Virus record (IMG/VR): IMGVR_UViG_3300047300_000798
Coordinates: 1 to 20,782 of that record
From: a virus
Length of the DNA: 20,782 bases
Reading direction: 5' to 3' (one strand)
Both the position numbers and the translations under genes were made by a program. The notes below the pieces were generated by a model. It searched no databases and was not told where the DNA came from. It was given only the letters and a program-made list of their open reading frames with translations. How positions within the stretch are numbered: the first letter of the stretch is position 1; every line of letters begins with the position of its first letter. Of the stretch, positions 1 to 5,869 are shown in pieces.

Positions 1-341
1 AATTTATTCTTATCATCAAAGTTAGCACGTGCTGTATTAAAGATAACATGGTTATGAGGATTGGCAGTCACTTTCTTTAGGTGATTGACCATGTTCGGCA
101 TTGGTTTAGATTCTTTATTAAATTTCTCAGCATTTCTAAACTCACCAAAGTCATAGCTATGACCATGAGGTAGCTTATGATTGTTAAACTCTTGATTGCT
201 CAAAGTCTTTACAACCTTACCATGTGGATCCTTTACATGGATCTGAGCCGTAGTATGCATCAGTGTATCATCAATATCAAATACATGGAGTGACTTCTTC
301 TGAGATACACCTTCGGTAATGAATTCTTTAAAGCTGATCAT
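1..341 (-). CDS. HAD-superfamily phosphatase-like protein with capsid-targeting-like N-terminus (partial, C-terminus outside window)
   Basis: The first 113 residues are present; the rest lies beyond position 1. The start ATG shares one base with the TAA stop of the upstream gene, so the two are probably translationally coupled. HAD motif I is clear: FDIDDT at residues 21-26, with D22 and D24 as expected nucleophile and acid/base and T26 following. Residues 99-104 (VIFNTA) fit HAD motif II with T103. Known HAD phage enzymes of this type include polynucleotide 3'-phosphatases and nucleotidases; the substrate here cannot be read. The N-terminus MISFKEFITE followed by G matches the T4 gp21 prohead-protease cleavage rule [L/I]-x-E|[A/G/S] at residues 8-11. 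I infer that the first ten residues are a capsid-targeting peptide removed during head maturation. Sure of the HAD fold, moderately sure of the targeting. Confidence 0.8.
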   Translation of the reverse strand, partial: MISFKEFITEGVSQKKSLHVFDIDDTLMHTTAQIHVKDPHGKVVKTLSNQEFNNHKLPHGHSYDFGEFRNAEKFNKESKPMPNMVNHLKKVTANPHNHVIFNTARANFDDKNK

Positions 342-1531
342 TATTGTCTCGCTGCAAAGTTCTGTTTGCTAAATTCTGCTCTATCAACAATCTTTGTTGG
401 TCTATTATTTACCACAGCAACATATCCCTCTGGCTTTGATTCTTGACCGTTGATAGTTGTTTTAAATGTTGGACTTGCTGCCATTGCATGGTTTTGAATA
501 TCTTTAGCCTGCTGAAGTTCGTGATGAATCTGAAACACTTTATCAATTGTATCTGAGTGAGCTCTTAAAGTACCAAGTTGGTTATTCATTGCCTGAGTCT
601 TGCGATCAATCGCAGCTGGTGTTTTAACTTTAGCTATCTCTTTTTGATGCTGAGCCTGAACGTGATCATAAAGATCAGCTGAATTAGGGGTTGTACCTTC
701 TCTTACAGTCTTATTGATATATGTTTTAATATGATCTAAGTGAGGCTCTATCTTCTTATACTCTTCTGGTTTCATACTTCTATGAACCTCATCAGCCTGA
801 GCCATGTGCTCTTGAAAATCTGCTTGACGTGCAGGAGTATAGTCGGATTTAGATGGATCGTATTTGTTATTAATTAGATGCACATCTGGGTGCTGGTTGA
901 AATGTGAAAGATCTGGATCGTAATCAGCTTTCATAGTTTCAAAGTTACCACCTTTATAACCAGTATGCACAGCAATACCAAACTGAGACTGAGCAATCTT
1001 CTGACCTTCTTCTGAATTAGCAGGTGCGTGATACTCAACTAGATTTGGTTTAAAGCTATGTACTTTTCCATTTGTTGTCACATCACCGTGAGGATTGGTG
1101 TCTGAATGAATACCAGAATGCATTACATCACCTTGATATATGCCTGTTGGAGGAGCTATCTTAGGTAGATGGTACAATGCTAAATTTAGTTTATTAACTA
1201 GGCCAGGAGCATGACCATGATTCTTTTGAACATCGTCATAGTCGTAATTTAGTTTAGGATCTTTATTGAATGCTGACTTAGTTGCAACAAAGAACTGGCC
1301 AGTAGCTGGATGGTGACCAAATACAATTGAAGGACTTCCATCCATCTTTTCATATAAAGCAGCACCACCTTTTTGACCTGTCAACGTCTTATGAACTGCA
1401 TTGAGAGTATTCTTAGCATGCTGGTACCCCTCAGCACCAGCATTAAGTACATGGTCTTCTGCATGCTCAAGATGAGTCAACTTTTCTTCATTGGCTGCAG
1501 ACTCTCTTAGCAGAGTAAATATGTGACGCAT
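341..1531 (-). CDS. KxDG nucleotidyltransferase-like (ligase-fold) protein with capsid-targeting-like N-terminus
   Basis: A 396-aa protein. Residues 61-65 read EKMDG, the KxDG motif I of ATP-dependent DNA/RNA ligases and capping enzymes, where K62 would be the adenylated lysine. Further ligase-like blocks are FVATKS (81-86), GIYQGDVM (130-137, in the place of motif III) and FGIAVHTGY (184-192, in the place of motif IIIa). The C-terminal half (about 230-350) is helical and charged, unlike a standard OB-fold ligase tail, so ligation itself is unproven. I recall similar proteins in marine T4-like phages under a DUF label (probably DUF6267), from memory only. The first ten residues, MRHIFTLLRE then S, fit the gp21 cleavage rule. 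The start follows an AGGAC ribosome site embedded in the last codons of the preceding gene. It sits between a nuclease-like and a phosphatase-like gene, which suggests nucleic-acid end processing. Confidence 0.75.
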   Translation of the reverse strand: MRHIFTLLRESAANEEKLTHLEHAEDHVLNAGAEGYQHAKNTLNAVHKTLTGQKGGAALYEKMDGSPSIVFGHHPATGQFFVATKSAFNKDPKLNYDYDDVQKNHGHAPGLVNKLNLALYHLPKIAPPTGIYQGDVMHSGIHSDTNPHGDVTTNGKVHSFKPNLVEYHAPANSEEGQKIAQSQFGIAVHTGYKGGNFETMKADYDPDLSHFNQHPDVHLINNKYDPSKSDYTPARQADFQEHMAQADEVHRSMKPEEYKKIEPHLDHIKTYINKTVREGTTPNSADLYDHVQAQHQKEIAKVKTPAAIDRKTQAMNNQLGTLRAHSDTIDKVFQIHHELQQAKDIQNHAMAASPTFKTTINGQESKPEGYVAVVNNRPTKIVDRAEFSKQNFAARQ

Positions 1532-1532
1532 T

Positions 1533-2537
1533 TTAATGTCCTAGTGTTTTCTTTAGTTTCATTGCACCTTCATCTGTGCCAATATTAGTATGTGATTTAT
1601 CTAGCTTAGTAAGACTAAATTGAACAGTACGCTTATCAGGGTTATCTGTTTTTTGACGAGTACGGAAACGGCCTTCACCATGCAACACTGGTAGTCCAAG
1701 TTTATGCATATCCTTATGTTCACTCATACCAGCTCTAAAAGTACCATGTGTATCGATGTGAGCAACATCAACATGGTGATCACGCATATACGCATGAGCA
1801 GGTGCTGCGCTGGTATGGTCAGAGTAGAAACCACCCTTGTTAGTAGTTCCAGGTGGTTCAGTATCGTTAAGATGTTGTAATAGAGATTTTGTTTTACCGT
1901 TTACTGTAACATTAGCGCTTTCAACATGCTGAGCATATTCAGGACGCTTTGCACGTGCTTTTGCATCAATATGCCAGTGTCCAGTTTCAGGATGACGAGA
2001 AAGAGTTATTTGACCAAATGCAGTACTCTTAATATCAGACTTATGCTCACCTTGGATTGCTCCCTTGGCACCCTCGGTACCACCAATACGTTTTTCTTTG
2101 AAGCCGCGTTTATCAATTAAATGGAAGTCGTTGTCGCCAGTGAAGCCAGCACCACTTCCCCTCATTAAACCATGTTTATTGAGATGCTGGGCTAGTTGTC
2201 CTTCTTGTTCCAAGCCTTTATTCTTTCGTGCAGAGGATGCTGGCTTTAATAACTTATTAGTAGGTACAGAGTGAGAATGATCCGATCCTTGAACCTGAAC
2301 GATGGCATGGTGCACATCTTTGCCGCTTGGATTTTGTTTTACTTCATGGCCAACAACCGTCACTTTTTGACCAGCCTTTAATGGTCCATGTTCAGTAGCC
2401 ATTTCATGACTGTCGACAGCATGTTTACTACCGCCTGGCAAGTAAGGTGTTATATATTGTTTAGTATGACGAGCAGCACTCATGCCTGATGCTTGCATGG
2501 CTTTTTGCTCGAATAAGTAATTTTTGAATGATTTCAT
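1533..2537 (-). CDS. PD-(D/E)xK nuclease-like protein with SH3-like N-terminal part and capsid-targeting-like N-terminus
   Basis: A 334-aa protein starting at the ATG at 2537. The open frame extends 26 codons further, but that stretch crosses a terminator and the late promoter, and the ATG at 2537 has a good AGGAG site 5-9 bases upstream. Residues 1-10 (MKSFKNYLFE) match the T4 internal-protein targeting pattern. Residues 51-99 look like a small beta-barrel (GQKVTVVGHE then AIVQVQG and KLLKP). Residues 108-180 carry a candidate restriction-endonuclease core: E110, D137 in NDFHL, E164-H-K166, and Q176 in FGQITL. That is a D...ExK...Q arrangement typical of PD-(D/E)xK enzymes; this assignment is inference from spacing. 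The protein is basic and rich in His and Lys, like T4 internal proteins. It is the first gene of a three-gene late cassette. Confidence 0.7.
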   Translation of the reverse strand: MKSFKNYLFEQKAMQASGMSAARHTKQYITPYLPGGSKHAVDSHEMATEHGPLKAGQKVTVVGHEVKQNPSGKDVHHAIVQVQGSDHSHSVPTNKLLKPASSARKNKGLEQEGQLAQHLNKHGLMRGSGAGFTGDNDFHLIDKRGFKEKRIGGTEGAKGAIQGEHKSDIKSTAFGQITLSRHPETGHWHIDAKARAKRPEYAQHVESANVTVNGKTKSLLQHLNDTEPPGTTNKGGFYSDHTSAAPAHAYMRDHHVDVAHIDTHGTFRAGMSEHKDMHKLGLPVLHGEGRFRTRQKTDNPDKRTVQFSLTKLDKSHTNIGTDEGAMKLKKTLGH

Positions 2538-2540
2538 AAC

Positions 2541-2561
2541 AGCTCCTAGTTTACTAGAGCT
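2541..2561 (-). promoter_or_regulatory. Ribosome-site-sequestering hairpin overlapping the late promoter start region
   Basis: The minus-strand RNA from 2561 to 2541 forms an imperfect inverted repeat. AGCUC (2561-2557) pairs with GAGCU (2545-2541) and UAG (2556-2554) pairs with CUA (2549-2547), with G2546 bulged and a UAAA loop. The AGGAG ribosome site (2547-2543) lies wholly in the 3' arm. The late promoter predicts a start near 2555, which would remove most of the 5' arm. Read-through RNA should therefore be closed and late-initiated RNA open for translation. Confidence 0.55.
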
Positions 2562-2568
2562 ATTTATA
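2561..2568 (-). promoter_or_regulatory. T4-type late promoter (TATAAATA)
   Basis: An exact TATAAATA on the minus strand, the T4 gp55/gp33-dependent late consensus, lies 23 bases upstream of the ATG at 2537 and just after the terminator of the previous unit. No matching -35 hexamer is seen 17 bases upstream (CACTTC), so it looks late-specific rather than sigma70. Predicted RNA start is about 2555. It would drive the three genes with capsid-targeting-like N-termini. Confidence 0.75.
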
Positions 2569-2571
2569 TCA

Positions 2572-2595
2572 TAAAAAAACCCACCGAAGTGGGTT
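2572..2595 (-). terminator. Intrinsic terminator with UUCG tetraloop
   Basis: On the minus strand AACCCAC (2595-2589), loop TTCG, GTGGGTT (2584-2578), then a run of T to about 2573. The C(UUCG)G loop is extra stable. It starts four bases after the ClpP-like stop codon and ends the metalloprotease/ClpP unit. Confidence 0.9.
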
Positions 2596-2598
2596 AAT

Positions 2599-3156
2599 TT
2601 AGCTGAAAATGGCATCTGCTACACCCAAATCTACACATTCCTGCGCAGTAAGCCAAACATCTGATGGAGGTAGTAATTTACGCTTAATCACTTTCTCATC
2701 CATAGAACAGCTTTCTTTCACAATATCAAGCATACGCTGTTTGATATACTTCGTCTCTTTTTCGTATGCTTTTGCGTCGTGTTCTTTACCTTCGTAATAA
2801 GTTGAGAACTGATGACACATAACGCTTGTGTTTCTGGTAACTCTACGACGACCTTTTGCACCAGTAATGAATATCAGAAACGCTGCACTCATTAGCGAAC
2901 CAACCCCAATAGTTGCAATTGGTATCTTACTGGATTGAATCATATCAATCAAACCAAAAGCACTATACAAATCTCCACCAGGACTATTAATCACTAGTGT
3001 AAGTTCTTTGTGTGTTGGATTTATGTTCTCTGACATAATCCATCTAATACAATCACCTATATTTTGTTCATTAATTTCACCAGATAGGTAGAAAGTACCG
3101 CTTTCATACAATATCCAGTCTATATTATCAAATACATTAGTTGCTTCATTATTCAT
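2599..3156 (-). CDS. ClpP-like serine protease (Clp/crotonase fold)
   Basis: A 185-aa protein with the ClpP layout throughout. The oxyanion/strand motif INSPGGD is at 56-62. S90 in MSAAF and H115 in MCHQ are 25 residues apart, exactly as S97 and H122 are in E. coli ClpP. D166 in SDVWLTAQE stands where D171 is, followed by LGVADAIF matching the family's GLVDxI end. GAKGRRR (99-105) matches the GAKGKR stretch of ClpP, so the full Ser-His-Asp triad is kept. Bacterial ClpP works as a tetradecamer with an unfoldase; no ATPase partner gene is seen here. Possible roles are host or phage protein turnover or head processing, neither of which the sequence proves. AGGAA lies before the start. It follows a secreted metalloprotease gene by 10 bases and ends at a terminator. 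Confidence 0.9.
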   Translation of the reverse strand: MNNEATNVFDNIDWILYESGTFYLSGEINEQNIGDCIRWIMSENINPTHKELTLVINSPGGDLYSAFGLIDMIQSSKIPIATIGVGSLMSAAFLIFITGAKGRRRVTRNTSVMCHQFSTYYEGKEHDAKAYEKETKYIKQRMLDIVKESCSMDEKVIKRKLLPPSDVWLTAQECVDLGVADAIFS

Positions 3157-3166
3157 ATAATTCCTA

Positions 3167-3646
3167 TCAAGGGCAGGTTACTTTATCAGCAACGTCAGTC
3201 ACAACTTTATCGCTGGCACCTTGCTTGCGAAGGTACGTGGCTTGTAAGTTATAAGCTTCGCGTTCTTTTTTATACCACACATCACAGGTCTTTGTATTGC
3301 CCTGCTTCATATACTGAACATGGTGAACCATCTCATGAAACAAGATGGATCTCCACACGGGATGCTTAGCATCATAGTCTTCATCAAAATATATAGCACC
3401 GTCATCGTACACGGCAGTTACTACATCGCACTTCTTACTGTTACCACAATACAATGCCTGAAGATCTTTCTCGTTAAGAGAGTACATCCTAGGCATAGGA
3501 ACTGGACCATCATACTTCATCATCTTCTTGGCTTCTTCAAGTAGTGACACCATCGCAGGGGAAGGTGTAATTGTACGCTGCGTCTTAGGAGCAGCATTTG
3601 CTAGGGTTGATACGCATAATAAAATAGCAACAAAAAGGCGTGACAT
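3167..3646 (-). CDS. Exported HExxH zinc metalloprotease-like protein
   Basis: A 159-aa protein starting at 3646. The frame is open 25 codons further upstream, but that region contains the promoter, and the ATG at 3646 begins a classic signal peptide: MSR, then the hydrophobic stretch LFVAILLCVSTL, then ANA before the predicted cut. The mature part has HEMVH at 104-108 (zinc ligands H104 and H108, catalytic E105) and KEREAYNLQATYL around 127-140, whose E128 or E130 may be the third ligand. Four cysteines (67, 73, 121, 158) in the mature part would allow two disulfides in the periplasm. It resembles small conserved HExxH proteins of unknown substrate. It leads the ClpP unit behind a near-consensus sigma70 promoter, so early expression is likely. 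A cell-envelope or superinfection role is possible but unproven. Confidence 0.8.
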   Translation of the reverse strand: MSRLFVAILLCVSTLANAAPKTQRTITPSPAMVSLLEEAKKMMKYDGPVPMPRMYSLNEKDLQALYCGNSKKCDVVTAVYDDGAIYFDEDYDAKHPVWRSILFHEMVHHVQYMKQGNTKTCDVWYKKEREAYNLQATYLRKQGASDKVVTDVADKVTCP

Positions 3647-3676
3647 GAATATTCCCAATGAGTTGTTAGTATTATA

Positions 3677-3705
3677 ATTATACGGGAACTGTGAAAAAAG
3701 GTCAA
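3677..3705 (-). promoter_or_regulatory. Near-consensus sigma70 promoter for the secreted metalloprotease / ClpP unit
   Basis: Minus strand: TTGACC (3705-3700), 17-bp spacer, TATAAT (3682-3677), 11 of 12 consensus bases. Predicted start near 3670 leaves a 24-base leader before the ATG at 3646 and excludes the longer upstream start. It lies in a 93-base intergenic gap (3647-3739) that holds nothing else obvious. Confidence 0.85.
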
Positions 3706-3739
3706 CGGTTAAACACCGCATAGAACGTGGTATTTAGTA

Positions 3740-4189
3740 TTATTCGAATTGCAACTTTCCGGTTGCATAGCATTCAGAAAGGAAGTCGTAGTACAGGTCC
3801 TCATCCATGCTGAATGCCTCCTGCTCCCACGGCTGATCTATGTACTCGACGTTCCTATACCTCTTTCCTTTCCACACATCAACAAGATCATCTTTCACAT
3901 ATATCACTTTGAGTTCTTTAAGAGCATACTGCTTTACATGGACAATTTCATGAGCTAATGTGATGAGAGATAACTCTAACGGCATTCCATTTTTAAGCTC
4001 AATAATGTATCGATTTTTATCACTGGGTTCGCACGATCCTTCAGAATCGATAACATCACGCCCAATAACATCAATTAGTATTTTAGAATACTTAGAAGGT
4101 GGAAGCAGTCGTTGCAAGTAGAATTCAGTAGCTTCACGAATGAATTTACTCAGTGTCCTGTTTTTGAACTTTCTTGTTTTTACTTTCAT
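3740..4189 (-). CDS. Cytosolic HExxH (SprT-like?) zinc metalloprotease-like protein
   Basis: A 149-aa protein without a signal peptide. LAHEIVHVKQY contains the zinc-binding HExxH (H80, E81, H84), and PWEQEAF supplies E122 or E124 as a candidate third ligand about 40 residues later, as in SprT-like and other gluzincin-type families. The N-terminal 25 residues are basic and the C-terminus is acidic. It lacks the zinc-ribbon of full SprT, so the family name is tentative. It overlaps the 3' end of the small membrane-protein gene by 44 bases and is the last gene of the gp43-UvsX-gp41 run. Substrate unknown. It is one of three different small HExxH proteins in the window. Confidence 0.75.
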   Translation of the reverse strand: MKVKTRKFKNRTLSKFIREATEFYLQRLLPPSKYSKILIDVIGRDVIDSEGSCEPSDKNRYIIELKNGMPLELSLITLAHEIVHVKQYALKELKVIYVKDDLVDVWKGKRYRNVEYIDQPWEQEAFSMDEDLYYDFLSECYATGKLQFE

Positions 4190-4358
4190 CTTGAGCTTTA
4201 ATCTCTCTCATTGCTAGGATAACATCAACAGGAAGATCGAACATCTTTTTTACATACATGAATATTGTCTTCAGTGTTAGAAGGACAACTGATAGAAAAA
4301 ATATCCATGTGAAGTTTATAATGAAGCCGATCATATTAGCTAAAGTCGTTAAATGCAT
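4146..4358 (-). CDS. Small single-span membrane protein
   Basis: A 70-aa protein, or 62 aa from the second ATG at 4334. Residues 9-36 are strongly hydrophobic (MIGFIINFTWIFF then LSVVLLTL) and predict one transmembrane helix; the rest is a charged Lys/Glu/Asp-rich tail probably facing the cytoplasm. The longer start overlaps the end of gene 41 by 23 bases with a weak AAGAG upstream. The shorter start lies one base past the gene 41 stop (TAA-T-ATG), which would suit coupled translation. I cannot decide between them. It overlaps the next gene by 44 bases. No family recognised; a role in membrane attachment or lysis timing would be guesswork. Confidence 0.6.
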   Translation of the reverse strand: MHLTTLANMIGFIINFTWIFFLSVVLLTLKTIFMYVKKMFDLPVDVILAMREIKAQDESKNKKVQKQDTE

Positions 4359-5724
4359 CTTTGAATTTACTCTTTTCAGATTTTAGTCGAATACCTGTAT
4401 CCGATTTATCAAACACAGGACCATCATCAACTACATCTTCTTGAGCGCTTTGTTCTACATCATACAACCTCATCTTAGACCTGTCAACACCAATTACGAA
4501 TCTTCTATGAATACCTGGATCACCAAAACGGTTCTTTAACTGCTTAACCATAAACTGATTTAGATCCTGAAGCTCTTCTGAACTTATCAGTGCAACCATG
4601 AAATCTGCAGTAGCTGGTAAACCAAAAGATTCTGATGTATCTTCCAACCCTAGATCACTACTCGTAAAGCCACTTCTGGTAGTCTGAGTAGCTGTAACGA
4701 TGGGTACATCAAACTCAACAGCAAGACCACGAAGTTCCTCTGCAATAGCCTTGATGTATGTGTATGAGTTTACATTTGCACCATACTTCAATCTTGAAGA
4801 TACACAAATATTTAGATAGTCAATATAAATGATGTCTGGTTTGAAGTTCCTCTTCAACTTCAACTCATTTAATAAATGACGCATGTGACCAGCACCAGCT
4901 GATGCTGTTGGATATTCTTTGATGATTAGCTTACCATTAGTCTTTTCACGAACACGATCAATCTTCTTCTGATATGAATCACGTGGTAGTAAAGATAATT
5001 CATCTACTGTTACATTGAGCATATTGGCATCAATACGTTCTGCAATACGTTCTTCTGCCATCTCCATCGTTACATAAAGAACATTGAGACCTTTGGAAAG
5101 GTTAGATGCAGCACAATGACACATGAAGAGAGACTTACCAACACCAGTACCAGCAAGCACCACATTAAGAGTTTTGTTTGGTAACCCACCCTTGGTAATC
5201 TTGTTAAAGTACTCCAAATCAAATGGTACACGTTTTTCTTTCTTGTGATAAAAATCATATCGGGAATCATAGTCTTCTAAGAAGTCATGACCAATATGTG
5301 AATCAAACGAAACAGCAAGAGCATCAGATAATAACTGAGGTATTGCTCCCTTACTATGTGCATCCTTATCACCATCAAGAATCTGAATAGATTTCATGAC
5401 AGCGTTATAGATTGCTTTATCTTGACAGAACTTCTCTGTCTGGTTTACTAACCACTCCATGTTAGTGTTTGGAGTATCTTCCAATTCACCAACCATGGTT
5501 TCCAACTCGCTAAAGTAACCAGCTATCTCTCTATTATTATCCAATTCAATAATCAGAGCTTCTTTAGTTGGAAACTTATTATACTCTTTTACAAACCCAT
5601 CAATACCTTCATACAGGGCTCTTACAGTTTTATCTTGAAAGTACTCAGACTTCAAAAAAGGAATGGCCTTACGGCCATACTCCTCATTATTTAATAGGCT
5701 GGAAAGTATTAGTTTCTCTATCAT
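4336..5724 (-). CDS. 41: Replicative DNA helicase, T4 gp41 / DnaB type
   Basis: A 462-aa protein (T4 gp41 is 475). The N-terminal 100 residues form the helical DnaB-like domain. The RecA-like motor has Walker A AGTGVGKS (191-198), the H1a-type acidic segment MEMAEERIAERI (220-231), Walker B PDIIYIDYLN (296-305), and the H4 region TATQTTRSG (344-352). KNRFGDPG (398-405) is the DnaB-family segment with the arginine finger. It forms the hexameric ring that unwinds DNA 5' to 3' on the lagging strand with primase gp61 and loader gp59, which are not in this window. The GGAA site sits just before the ATG at 5724. It follows uvsX, with a small overlapping gene between, a T4-like neighbourhood. A candidate internal promoter lies in its 3' part. 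Confidence 0.95.
   Translation of the reverse strand: MIEKLILSSLLNNEEYGRKAIPFLKSEYFQDKTVRALYEGIDGFVKEYNKFPTKEALIIELDNNREIAGYFSELETMVGELEDTPNTNMEWLVNQTEKFCQDKAIYNAVMKSIQILDGDKDAHSKGAIPQLLSDALAVSFDSHIGHDFLEDYDSRYDFYHKKEKRVPFDLEYFNKITKGGLPNKTLNVVLAGTGVGKSLFMCHCAASNLSKGLNVLYVTMEMAEERIAERIDANMLNVTVDELSLLPRDSYQKKIDRVREKTNGKLIIKEYPTASAGAGHMRHLLNELKLKRNFKPDIIYIDYLNICVSSRLKYGANVNSYTYIKAIAEELRGLAVEFDVPIVTATQTTRSGFTSSDLGLEDTSESFGLPATADFMVALISSEELQDLNQFMVKQLKNRFGDPGIHRRFVIGVDRSKMRLYDVEQSAQEDVVDDGPVFDKSDTGIRLKSEKSKFKDAFNDFS
4459..4487 (-). promoter_or_regulatory. Candidate sigma70 promoter inside gene 41
   Basis: Minus strand: perfect TTGACA (4487-4482), 17-bp spacer, TATGAT (4464-4459), 11 of 12 consensus bases. 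It would give a start near 4452, about 95-120 bases upstream of the small membrane-protein gene. It lies in coding sequence, so chance is a real alternative. Confidence 0.4.
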
Positions 5725-5869
5725 ATTGTTCCAATTTAATTACACGAGCACCGTTAGGTCTTTTTCCAAGGTAGTCAAGTAGTTCTCTATCATTAAAGAA
5801 ATACCTGAAACCTATCTCACTCTTCAGATTCTGAAACGTGATCTTGTACTGCTCCGACTTGGGATCCAT
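5687..5869 (-). CDS. Small protein overlapping both uvsX and gene 41
   Basis: A 60-aa frame starting at the ATG at 5869, which has AAAAGGA about 10 bases upstream; an earlier ATG at 5890 would add 7 residues. It overlaps the last 53 bases of uvsX and the first 38 of gene 41 and is the only open reading through the otherwise 92-base gap 5725-5816, unusually long for this packed run. The product (KRPNGARVIKLEQ, then DRETNTF) looks like a normal small globular protein rather than a random shadow frame. No family recognised. The overlaps at both ends keep confidence moderate. Confidence 0.5.
   Translation of the reverse strand: MDPKSEQYKITFQNLKSEIGFRYFFNDRELLDYLGKRPNGARVIKLEQYDRETNTFQPIK

Noticed and set aside
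1379-1384. Perfect TTGACA on the minus strand inside the KxDG gene
   Set aside because: No acceptable -10 at 16-18 bases spacing.
1926-2274. Plus-strand open frames opposite the PD-(D/E)xK-like gene
   Set aside because: They mirror a well-supported minus-strand gene, lack ribosome sites and have no recognisable protein features.
2538-2615. N-terminal extension of the 334-aa protein to an ATG at 2615
   Set aside because: The extension would be read through the terminator and late promoter, and the ATG at 2537 has a good ribosome site and a conserved-type N-terminus.
3647-3721. N-terminal extension of the secreted metalloprotease to 3721
   Set aside because: A near-consensus promoter lies inside the extension and the ATG at 3646 begins a clean signal peptide.
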